Shown here: piece by piece, positions 1-5,759 of the stretch | Numbering within the stretch: position 1 is the stretch's first letter | Layout: each line of letters begins with the position of its first letter | Source: an uncultured Eubacterium sp. | GTDB taxonomy: Bacteria > Bacillota > Clostridia > Peptostreptococcales > Anaerovoracaceae | NCBI GenBank assembly: GCA_947367725.1 | Contig: CANBFZ010000090.1 | Span: 1-7,087, forward strand | Length of the DNA: 7,087 bases | Direction: 5' to 3' | Position numbers and translations under genes: made by a program | The notes under the pieces: generated by a model | What the model was told of the DNA's origin: nothing | Seen by the model: the letters and a program-made list of their open reading frames with translations, nothing else | Database searches by the model: none

Positions 1-551
1 CAGAGTTTATCTGTGGCCAGGTTTGCATAGCGGGAAATGTAGCCGTCTTTATGCGTGATTTCAATGGTAATGCCGTAAGCATCATCTGTATAAACTTCAG
101 TGATGGTGCCGTCTGCTACTGCTTTTACACTAGAACCGGTGGGCGCTTCAAAATCGATGCCGGGATGGGTCATGTACTGATCGAGGGTCAGGTTGTAAAT
201 TACCATATCCATGGAGTACTTTTTTGAAATCTTTGCAATGGTCATGTCCATGGGGCTTGCAAAGGCAGTCTTGCCTGCGGATTGTTTCTTGCTGTCAACG
301 GTAGGAATCTTTGCAGATGCTTCTTCGGTGTCTTTTTCGGCTTCTTCCGCGTCGCTTTTTTTCTCTGCACCGGCATTGGGTTGTGGTCTTGTCGGCGTTT
401 CTGTTGTTACAGGCACGTCACCGGCACTTTTGGTAATCTTGTCGATGCTGGATTTTATGGTAAAAATCGATACTAAAGCGATGAGACAGAAGCAAAGCAT
501 CAAAACCGCGGCAACTTTGTCTTTCCCTTTTTTGTGTTCTGCTTGTCGCAT
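1..551 (-). CDS. spoIIQ: SpoIIQ-like forespore M23 (LytM) protein, 5' part only
   Basis: The first 183 codons are present; the 3' end lies off the left edge. Visible order: a short basic N-terminus (residues 1-13), one membrane span (about 14-33), a Lys/Glu/Ala-rich linker (about 40-95), then the start of an M23/LytM domain (from about 97). The stretch 'YSMDMVIYNLTLDQYMTHPG' followed by IDF (112-134) resembles clostridial SpoIIQ. H129 and D133 form the first M23 metal-binding motif (HxxxD), so this ligand is kept, whereas B. subtilis SpoIIQ is known to have lost a key His. The HxH motif would be beyond the window. SpoIIQ sits in the forespore membrane and binds mother-cell SpoIIIAH during engulfment. 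The start is fixed by AGGAGG at 560-565, 8 bases upstream of the ATG. A sigma-F-like promoter precedes it. The alternative is another membrane-anchored M23 endopeptidase. Confidence 0.78.
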   Translation of the reverse strand, partial: MRQAEHKKGKDKVAAVLMLCFCLIALVSIFTIKSSIDKITKSAGDVPVTTETPTRPQPNAGAEKKSDAEEAEKDTEEASAKIPTVDSKKQSAGKTAFASPMDMTIAKISKKYSMDMVIYNLTLDQYMTHPGIDFEAPTGSSVKAVADGTITEVYTDDAYGITIEITHKDGYISRYANLATDKL

Positions 552-571
552 ATTCTTCACCTCCTGCAGTT

Positions 572-601
572 TAGTATCACCACTTCTTCACAGATTCATA
601 C
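572..601 (-). promoter_or_regulatory. Putative sigma-F/sigma-G-type promoter of spoIIQ
   Basis: On the minus strand GTATG (597-601) is followed after 15 bp by GGTGATACTA (572-581). The second element fits the sigma-F -10 pattern GGnnAnAHTR at every fixed position, and the first fits GYATR. spoIIQ is sigma-F-dependent in B. subtilis, so motif and gene agree. One caution: transcription would start near 565, which puts AGGAGG almost at the 5' end of the mRNA. Confidence 0.5.
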
Positions 602-611
602 GAATAATAAC

Positions 612-640
612 TTGTAAAAAAAGGGATAACAGACTATAAT
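612..640 (+). promoter_or_regulatory. Sigma-A-type promoter of psuG-xth
   Basis: TTGTAA (612-617), a 17 bp spacer and a perfect TATAAT (635-640) lie upstream of psuG. The predicted start near 647 gives a leader of about 68 nt. The promoter stands back to back with the spoIIQ promoter, with 10 bp between the two -35 elements. Confidence 0.65.
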
Positions 641-672
641 TTAAGTAAGAATACTTTTTGAGAAATGAAAAG

Positions 673-690
673 TCGAAAAAAAGTTTTCGA
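673..690 (+). other. Small hairpin in the psuG leader
   Basis: TCGAAAA (673-679) and TTTTCGA (684-690) are perfectly complementary around a 4-nt loop. The hairpin lies in the predicted 5' UTR, 12 nt before the CAGGGGG ribosome binding site. It is AT-rich, so its stability is modest. No known riboswitch is recognisable around it. Confidence 0.4.
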
Positions 691-714
691 TGATTCGATA
701 AACAGGGGGCCAGT

Positions 715-1629
715 ATGAACAAATATTTAGACATTGCGCCGCAAGTGAGAGAGGCGCTTGACAACAACAGACCGGTGGTTGCACTGGAATCTACGATCAT
801 TTCCCATGGTATGCCATATCCCCAAAATGTGGAAACTGCCCTTGCAGTAGAACAGGTTATCCGGGATCATGGGGCGGTGCCTGCGACGATTGCAATCCTG
901 GGCGGCAAATTGAAGTGTGGACTGTCTACAGAAGAAATTACGTATCTGGGCAAGAAAGGCACAGAAATTGTGAAGACATCTCGGCGGGATGTACCGGTGG
1001 TTTTATCCAAAAAAATGGACGGAGCGACAACGGTTGCAACGACTATGATGATTGCCAATATGGCAGGTGTAAAAATCTTTGCGACAGGTGGGATCGGCGG
1101 CGTACACAGAGGTGCGGAGGCTACGATGGATATTTCTGCAGATCTAGAAGAGCTGGCAAGCACGCCAGTCATGGTCGTTTGCGCAGGGGCAAAAGCAATT
1201 CTCGATCTGGGGCTGACGCTGGAGTACCTGGAGACCAAAGGCGTACCGGTGATCGGTTATGGCACTTCGAAGCTGCCTGCATTTTATACCAGAGAGAGCG
1301 GATTTGGCGTAGATTACAGGCTGGATACCCCAGAAGAAGTAGCGCAGGCCTTTGATGCACAGAGAAAATGCGGATTGCATACAGGCATGCTGATTGCCAA
1401 TCCGATTCCGGAGGCATTTTCTATGGACGCGGCGCGCATAAACGGCGCCATTGACGCGGCGGTGCAGGAAGCAAGTGCACAGGGCATCAGCGGGAAAGAT
1501 ACGACGCCGTTTTTACTGGCAAAGGTGAAGGAACTGACTGGCGGAGAAAGTCTCGAAGCCAATATTCAGCTTGTCTACCACAATGCAAAAGTTGCTGCGC
1601 AGGTTGCTTGCCAGCTTTGCACATTATAA
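715..1629 (+). CDS. psuG: Pseudouridine-5'-phosphate glycosidase (PsuG)
   Basis: 304 residues, the normal full length of the PsuG/indigoidine-synthase-A-like family. The enzyme reversibly cleaves the C-C glycosidic bond of pseudouridine 5'-phosphate to give uracil and ribose 5-phosphate, a cytosolic step in degrading modified nucleosides from RNA turnover. Family motifs are intact: 'ALESTIISHGMPYPQN' (23-38), 'FATGGIGGVHRG' (122-133) and 'CAGAKAILD' (156-164). E25, K87, D143 and K160 match the E. coli catalytic residues E31, K93, D149 and K166 (recalled numbering) with a constant offset of six; K160 would form the covalent adduct with the ribose. The start is supported by CAGGGGG (703-709). 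The stop is 12 bp before the ExoIII start, so the two are probably co-transcribed. The usual partner, pseudouridine kinase psuK, is not adjacent. Confidence 0.95.
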   Translation: MNKYLDIAPQVREALDNNRPVVALESTIISHGMPYPQNVETALAVEQVIRDHGAVPATIAILGGKLKCGLSTEEITYLGKKGTEIVKTSRRDVPVVLSKKMDGATTVATTMMIANMAGVKIFATGGIGGVHRGAEATMDISADLEELASTPVMVVCAGAKAILDLGLTLEYLETKGVPVIGYGTSKLPAFYTRESGFGVDYRLDTPEEVAQAFDAQRKCGLHTGMLIANPIPEAFSMDAARINGAIDAAVQEASAQGISGKDTTPFLLAKVKELTGGESLEANIQLVYHNAKVAAQVACQLCTL

Positions 1630-1641
1630 AGGGGCACAATG

Positions 1642-2391
1642 ATGAAACTGATTTCATGGAATGTCAACGGGCTGCGTGCCTGTCTTGGCAAAGGATTTAT
1701 TGCATCTATGAAAGGGCTGGCGCCGGATTTTATCTGCATTCAGGAGACGAAGATGCAGGCAGGGCAGGCAGAGGTGGATTTGCCGGACTATCTGGAATTT
1801 TACAGCAGCGCTGAGAAAAAGGGCTATTCCGGTACGGCCATTTTTGCTAAAGAAGCGCCTCAATCGGTGCAAATCAATTTCGGAAAGCATACAGATGAAG
1901 GCAGAGCCGTAATTTTGGAATACGAAAAGTTTTTCCTTGTCAATGTGTATGTGCCCAACGCCCAGGATCAGCTGAAGCGGATTGATTACCGCATGGAGTG
2001 GGAAGACGATTTTCGCGAATTTGTGCTGGAACTTGACGCGAAGAAGCCGGTCATCATCTGCGGCGATATGAATGTGGCAAAGGAAGAAATCGATCTGAAA
2101 AATCCGAAAACCAATCGGGGCAATGCCGGATTCTCTGATCAGGAGCGGGACAAAATGCGCCAGCTGCAGGCAAGCGGCTTTGTAGATACGTTCCGTTATT
2201 TGTATCCGGATGCGGCGGGCGTATATAGCTGGTGGTCATACCGCTTCAATGCGCGCAAGAACAACGCCGGATGGAGAATTGACTATTTTCTCGTCAGCGA
2301 GCGCATTGCAGATCAAATCGTAGACGCGAAGATTCATACTGATATTTTAGGCAGCGATCACTGTCCGGTGGAACTGGAGATTACGTTGTAA
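1642..2391 (+). CDS. xth: Exodeoxyribonuclease III / AP endonuclease (ExoA/XthA)
   Basis: 249 residues, full length for the ExoIII branch of the endonuclease/exonuclease/phosphatase fold. It is a Mg2+-dependent enzyme that nicks DNA 5' of abasic sites and has 3'-5' exonuclease and 3'-phosphodiesterase activity in base-excision repair. Motifs in order: 'MKLISWNVNGLRA' at the N-terminus, IQETKMQ with metal-binding E35, VYVPNAQ with Y103, GDMNVA with D142 and N144, WRIDYFLVS with D214, and GSDHCPVEL with D239-H240. All catalytic residues are present. Two adjacent ATGs exist (1639 and 1642). I prefer 1642 because AAAGGGG at 1628-1634 is then 7 nt away instead of 4, and relatives begin MKLISWN. 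The ribosome binding site overlaps the psuG stop codon, which suggests translation within one mRNA. An intrinsic terminator follows 18 bp after the stop. Confidence 0.95.
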   Translation: MKLISWNVNGLRACLGKGFIASMKGLAPDFICIQETKMQAGQAEVDLPDYLEFYSSAEKKGYSGTAIFAKEAPQSVQINFGKHTDEGRAVILEYEKFFLVNVYVPNAQDQLKRIDYRMEWEDDFREFVLELDAKKPVIICGDMNVAKEEIDLKNPKTNRGNAGFSDQERDKMRQLQASGFVDTFRYLYPDAAGVYSWWSYRFNARKNNAGWRIDYFLVSERIADQIVDAKIHTDILGSDHCPVELEITL

Positions 2392-2409
2392 AAGGGATTT
2401 GATAAAACG

Positions 2410-2450
2410 ACAACCCGTGCATGGAAATTACATGGGTTGTTATTTTTATA
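2410..2450 (+). terminator. Intrinsic terminator of psuG-xth
   Basis: ACAACCCGTG (2410-2419) pairs with CATGGGTTGT (2431-2440) over ten base pairs with one G-T wobble. The loop is 11 nt, and a T-rich tail (TATTTTTATA) follows at 2441-2450. It lies directly after the ExoIII stop codon. Confidence 0.85.
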
Positions 2451-2511
2451 TAAATTTTTGGGATCAGATCACTTAGTCGGTGGATGATTGCTTTATGTTT
2501 TTAGATAGGTG

Positions 2512-2815
2512 GTTGTGCAAGAAGATCGGAAACTGTCCGATTTGCATAACTTCACAGTCTTTGACTGGCATGCAGTTTTGCAAATTTCACGATGCAGCAT
2601 TCATTTGCAAAACTTTTACTCCTTTTTGTCTTCTATAGTTGTGCAATTTACCTGAGATTCGCACATTCTACAAAACTACAGCGAGCCTGATTTGGCTTTG
2701 TGCGGGCATTTGTTGTGCATAGGGATGATTTTAAATAGACATCTGCACAACTTTGACCCTATTATTTTACGATGGATTGTGCAGATTGGTGATGATGATG
2801 GTTAGTCTGCACAAC
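2512..2815. repeat. Array 1: five phased 39-40 bp palindromes
   Basis: The 378 bp between the terminator and the MATE stop codon hold no credible gene but contain ten half-sites of the form GTTGTGCAA, alternating in orientation. Palindromes: 2512-2550, 2575-2613, 2638-2676, 2712-2751, 2776-2815. Starts are 63, 63, 74 and 64 bp apart. The gaps are 24, 24, 35 and 24 bp, and the interiors 21-23 bp. Unit 2 has perfect 12 bp arms (2574-2585 and 2603-2614), unit 5 perfect 9 bp arms (2777-2785 and 2806-2814), unit 4 perfect 8 bp arms. Unit 1 pairs over 9 bp with one G-T. Unit 3 is degenerate (6 of 9). Right arms tend to be followed by TTTNAC. The interiors share no sequence. Function is unknown; a protein-binding array or a chain of RNA hairpins are both possible. 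It may also serve as the 3' end of the convergent MATE transcript. Confidence 0.8.
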
Positions 2816-2828
2816 TTTCACTTCCATT

Positions 2829-4253
2829 TTATCTTCCGTCTTGTTCTCCCGTCAGATTCTGGAGCCAGACGCCTTTTTTTACCAGGACGAAACCGATGGC
2901 GCATTTAATCAGATCGAGCGCATGGTCGATGAGAAAGACCCATACGACAGGAAGGTGGGTAAAGCGAACCATGATGGTGACGGCTGGAATGGTGCAGATC
3001 CATAGAAACATACTGTCAAAGAGGAATGTAATGATGGTTTTTCCACCAGAACGCAAGGTGAAATACGACGCATTGATAAATCCGAACAGCGGTGCAGATA
3101 GCCCTTGGATCTGGATAAAACGCATGGCGATATGCTGAATTTCCGGCTCGGTATTATAAATCTGTGGAAACAGGGGGGCGATAAGGATGAGGAGGATGCC
3201 TGTAAGCACACTGCAGAACATAGAAAACGCAATGAGCTGGTTATCTTCTTCGCGGGCTTTTTCTAGTTCTCCTGCACCTAGCAGCTGGCCTACGATGATG
3301 CCGACCGAGCTGCCTAGGGAAGCGAAGACCACATTGGTGACATTACTCAGCGTATTGGCGATATTTTCTGCGGCGACCACATCCAGCCCCAGCAAGGAAT
3401 AGCACTGCGCAAGGAAAGCCAGCGCCAGTGACCAGAGTAGTTCGTTGAGAAATAGCGGCGTGGCGACGCGAGAAAGTTGTTTAATAAGACGCGCTGGCAC
3501 ATGAAAACTGCGATAGAGATCTTGTATAAATGGAAGCTGCTGTGTATGTTTGTGTGTCCATATGACGATGATGGCAAGTTCGACAAAACGGGACAGTACC
3601 GTTGCGATGGCGGCGCCTTGTACGCCCAGCGCCGGTGCGCCGAATTTTCCGAAAATCAAAATATAGTTGAAGACCAGGTCTACAAGCACGGCAACAATCC
3701 CACTGATCATTGGTACGACGGTACGACCGGTTTCGCGAAGCGTACTGGAGTAGACTTGGGACATAGCGCTTGGCAGCATCCCGACGAGCATAATCAGTAA
3801 GTAATTCCTACCGTAGGTTAAAGTAGCGGAAAGGTCACCGTGGCTTTCGCCTTGATGCAGAAAGGCTTCGATGAGTTTGTCACCAAAAGGAATCAGAAGC
3901 AACGCGGCAAGCAGTGTCAGAACCACGCCGCAGAGCAGTTTAAACCGCATGGTATAGCGGAGACCTTCGTTGTTTTTGCTGCCGAAAAATTGGGCGCCGA
4001 GAATACCTGCGCCTGCAACGGCGCCAAATACAGCCATATTAAAAACCAGGGTCAGCTGATTGGCAATGGAAACGCCGGACATCTGCTCTGTACCTACCTG
4101 ACCGACCATAATGTTATCCAGCATATTGACAAAATTGGTAATGCCATTTTGCAGCATAATCGGGACGGCAATGAGAAGTACTTTTTTATAAAATGCTCTG
4201 TCCCCGATGAGCTTCATAGGCTTCGGACTGTTGTTTTGTGGTTGCTGCTGCAT
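2829..4253 (-). CDS. MATE-family multidrug efflux transporter
   Basis: 474 residues, typical for MATE (multi-antimicrobial extrusion) proteins, which use Na+ or H+ gradients to export cationic drugs or metabolites. The hydrophobic pattern fits about twelve membrane spans in two similar halves, with the second half beginning near residue 262. Signatures: 'PIMLQNGITNFVNMLDNIMV' (31-50) at the first span, GAQFFGSKN (86-94) after the second and third spans, and the equivalent VGQLLGAGELEKARE (321-335) in the second half. The N-terminus (1-20) is polar and Gln/Pro-rich. I place the start at 4253 (MQQQPQNN), with AAAGGA at 4264-4269. An in-frame ATG at 4298 is upstream of the predicted transcription start, so it is unlikely. 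Substrate cannot be told from sequence. The gene is flanked by array 1 at its 3' side and array 2 beyond its promoter. Confidence 0.92.
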   Translation of the reverse strand: MQQQPQNNSPKPMKLIGDRAFYKKVLLIAVPIMLQNGITNFVNMLDNIMVGQVGTEQMSGVSIANQLTLVFNMAVFGAVAGAGILGAQFFGSKNNEGLRYTMRFKLLCGVVLTLLAALLLIPFGDKLIEAFLHQGESHGDLSATLTYGRNYLLIMLVGMLPSAMSQVYSSTLRETGRTVVPMISGIVAVLVDLVFNYILIFGKFGAPALGVQGAAIATVLSRFVELAIIVIWTHKHTQQLPFIQDLYRSFHVPARLIKQLSRVATPLFLNELLWSLALAFLAQCYSLLGLDVVAAENIANTLSNVTNVVFASLGSSVGIIVGQLLGAGELEKAREEDNQLIAFSMFCSVLTGILLILIAPLFPQIYNTEPEIQHIAMRFIQIQGLSAPLFGFINASYFTLRSGGKTIITFLFDSMFLWICTIPAVTIMVRFTHLPVVWVFLIDHALDLIKCAIGFVLVKKGVWLQNLTGEQDGR

Positions 4254-4288
4254 TCTTTTGCCATCCTTTCTTGCAATAGGTGAGTAAC

Positions 4289-4317
4289 AGTATATCACAA
4301 AGGGGATAGATTGTATA
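4289..4317 (-). promoter_or_regulatory. Probable sigma-A promoter of the MATE gene
   Basis: On the minus strand TATACA (4312-4317), a 17 bp spacer and TATACT (4289-4294). The -10 has five of six consensus bases and the -35 four of six. The expected start near 4282 leaves about a 29-nt leader before the ATG at 4253. Confidence 0.5.
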
Positions 4318-4372
4318 CAGGGGATGCAGAAGTAATCACGGCAAAACCCATGAAATTAATTTGCAAAGACCA

Positions 4373-4410
4373 CTACAGACAAAGTTTTAAATTCTGTAGG
4401 ATTTTGTCAG
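4373..4410. repeat. Weak outlying palindromic element of array 2
   Basis: CTACAG (4373-4378) is complementary to CTGTAG (4394-4399). Overlapping them, CAGACAAA (4376-4383) faces TTTTGTCAG (4402-4410). The second pair uses the same CTGACAA-like half-site as the two stronger units at 4449 and 4510, but it does not keep their spacing. It may be a decayed or shorter copy. Confidence 0.4.
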
Positions 4411-4448
4411 TAAATCATATCAAAATCACATCATCTATCCCTGAAAAA

Positions 4449-4553
4449 CTGACAAACCTGACAATTTTTTTTGATATTGTCTGTTTAGTCAGGATTTTTG
4501 CCATAAACACTGACAAGACTGACAAAAATTTGGGAAATTGTCTGTTTGGTCAG
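4449..4553. repeat. Array 2: two 44 bp imperfect palindromes, 61 bp apart
   Basis: Unit A (4449-4492) and unit B (4510-4553) have the same layout: CTGACAA, 2 bp, CTGACAA, a 12 bp centre, TTGTCTG, 4 bp, GTCAG. Every motif in B is exactly 61 bp from its match in A (4449/4510, 4458/4519, 4477/4538, 4488/4549). Left and right 16 bp arms are complementary at 13 positions in each unit, with one extra G-T in B. The centres differ: T-rich in A, AATTTGGGAAATT-like in B. The array lies between the divergent MATE and metallophosphoesterase promoters, ending 47 bp before the -35 of the latter. An operator or upstream activation site is possible. No gene is credible in this gap. Confidence 0.75.
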
Positions 4554-4600
4554 CAGCGAAAAAGCGCAAACCTTTTTACGCATTTGTCGTGTAGAAGTAG

Positions 4601-4629
4601 TTGCCATGCGGAGTGACTTTTACTATAAT
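4601..4629 (+). promoter_or_regulatory. Sigma-A promoter of the metallophosphoesterase gene
   Basis: TTGCCA (4601-4606, five of six consensus), a 17 bp spacer and a perfect TATAAT (4624-4629). Transcription should begin near 4636, giving a leader of about 26 nt with a GAGAGGGTG ribosome binding site. Confidence 0.75.
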
Positions 4630-4661
4630 GATGAAAGAAATATAGGAAGAGAGGGTGTTTT

Positions 4662-5573
4662 ATGAGCATACGAATCGGTGCATTGCTGCTTTTGGCACTT
4701 TTTCTGCAGTGGAGCAGAAAGAGTATCAAAATAACAACCTATTCTTACAGTGACAATAGACTGTCCCAGGATTTAGACGGACTTCGGATTGTGCATTTGT
4801 CGGATTTGCAGAGTGAATATTTTGGAAAGGCACAGCGCCGACTGCTGAAAAAAACAGCAGCAGCTTCACCAGATTGTATTGTGTTTACGGGCGATTTGGT
4901 AGATCGAAATCATACCGACTATGCGGCAGGGCTTACATTGATGAAAGGGCTGCTGCAGATCGCGCCGGTGTATTATGTGAATGGCAATCATGAACTGGCG
5001 TTGCCGCAGGAAGATATATCGCAAATGTACGATGCACTTAGGGAAATGGGCGTGCACTTGCTGCTGGATCGATCAGAAGATTTTATTTGGAATGATGAGA
5101 GGCTGCATCTTCTGGGCGTGTCGGAAGAAACGCTGTACCAGGCAAAGATCTATGGTGGTGCCTTGGAAGAAGGAGAGAAGTGTGAAAGAAGAAAGATTTC
5201 CGATACGGAAATTGACGGCAATGTGATTCGTCAAGCCATTGAGGGGATGACGGCCGCATTTGGCGAAGGGGATGCTGCACTGCTTCTCGTGCATGAACCG
5301 CAATTTTTGGAACAGTATGCGCTGCCGGGTGTGCGGCTGATTTGCGCAGGACATGCCCATGGCGGACAGATTCGACTCCCTTTTACCCAGGGACTTTTTG
5401 CGCCTGGACAGGGGATTTTGCCTAAACTGACAAAAGGGCTTCATCAGGCGCAGCATGGTGGAAGCTGTACCATGGTAATCAGCAGAGGGCTTGGAAACAG
5501 CACATTTCCGTTCCGAATTTTTAATAGACCGGAGATTGTAGTGATTGTGTTTGCACATAAGGCCACCTTATAA
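4662..5573 (+). CDS. Membrane-anchored metallophosphoesterase (YkuE/YaeI-like)
   Basis: 303 residues with an uncleaved signal-anchor-like N-terminal segment (about 4-17), then a calcineurin-like phosphoesterase domain from about residue 40. Motifs in order: 'LRIVHLSDLQSEYFG' (41-55), FTGDLVDR (75-82, D78), VNGNHEL (106-112, N109 and H110), LLVHEPQF (208-215, H211) and CAGHAHGGQIRLP (228-240, H231 and H233). These are metal ligands of a binuclear centre. The first motif reads D48-L-Q50 where the family normally has DxH, so one ligand is changed. Related proteins such as B. subtilis YkuE are cell-wall-associated or membrane-linked; the substrate here is unknown and could be a phospholipid or nucleotide. 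The start follows GAGAGGGTG with 4-5 nt spacing. It has its own promoter and probably forms a single-gene unit. Confidence 0.9.
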   Translation: MSIRIGALLLLALFLQWSRKSIKITTYSYSDNRLSQDLDGLRIVHLSDLQSEYFGKAQRRLLKKTAAASPDCIVFTGDLVDRNHTDYAAGLTLMKGLLQIAPVYYVNGNHELALPQEDISQMYDALREMGVHLLLDRSEDFIWNDERLHLLGVSEETLYQAKIYGGALEEGEKCERRKISDTEIDGNVIRQAIEGMTAAFGEGDAALLLVHEPQFLEQYALPGVRLICAGHAHGGQIRLPFTQGLFAPGQGILPKLTKGLHQAQHGGSCTMVISRGLGNSTFPFRIFNRPEIVVIVFAHKATL

Positions 5574-5694
5574 ACTGTGGACAGCGTGTGCATTTTCATG
5601 GGGTGCGACTGTTGTTTGACGCATTTTTAAAGCGGGCGTTTATGATGGCGTATTCGCTTGCGCGATTGGGATGAAAAAGAAATCTAATCTTATA
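5574..5694. other. Spacer with no clear feature
   Basis: Between the metallophosphoesterase stop and the next promoter I see no convincing terminator, gene or repeat. Only short imperfect complementarities are present, such as GACGCA against GGCGTT or GGCGTA. Confidence 0.4.
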
Positions 5695-5723
5695 TTGACA
5701 TTAAATGTAAATAATGGTAATAT
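5695..5723 (+). promoter_or_regulatory. Near-perfect sigma-A promoter of the PC4-type gene
   Basis: A perfect TTGACA (5695-5700), a 17 bp spacer and TAATAT (5718-5723). This is the best housekeeping promoter in the window and suggests high constitutive expression. Its expected start near 5730 rules out the in-frame ATG at 5724 as a start codon. Confidence 0.85.
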
Positions 5724-5759
5724 ATGAGTGGGCGAACTGGCATGGAAAGAAGGTTAAAC

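Noticed and set aside
211..639. 142-residue open frame on the plus strand
   Set aside because: It lies opposite spoIIQ, whose domain, start site and promoter are clear; it has no ribosome binding site and no recognisable domain.
647..714. Riboswitch in the psuG leader
   Set aside because: The predicted leader is only about 68 nt with one AT-rich hairpin; no known aptamer core is recognisable.
2777..2814. Unit 5 of array 1 as a MATE terminator on the minus strand
   Set aside because: The stem is good but the loop is 20 nt and no T-run follows on the minus strand, so it is not a standard intrinsic terminator.
2512..2815. CRISPR array
   Set aside because: The 63 bp period looks CRISPR-like, but the conserved parts are 9 bp inverted arms that vary between units, there is no identical 25-37 bp direct repeat, and no cas gene is near.
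3840..4283. 147-residue open frame on the plus strand
   Set aside because: It lies antisense to the MATE gene, which has membrane spans and family motifs throughout this stretch.
4303..4441. GGGATAGAT (4303-4311) and ATCTATCCC (4433-4441) inverted repeat
   Set aside because: Nine bp matched over 120 bp in an AT-rich gap could arise by chance, and it overlaps neither array unit nor promoter in a telling way.
4311..4616. 101-residue open frame on the plus strand
   Set aside because: It covers array 2, has no ribosome binding site at its ATG, and its product is low-similarity and shaped by the palindromes; the frame is probably incidental.
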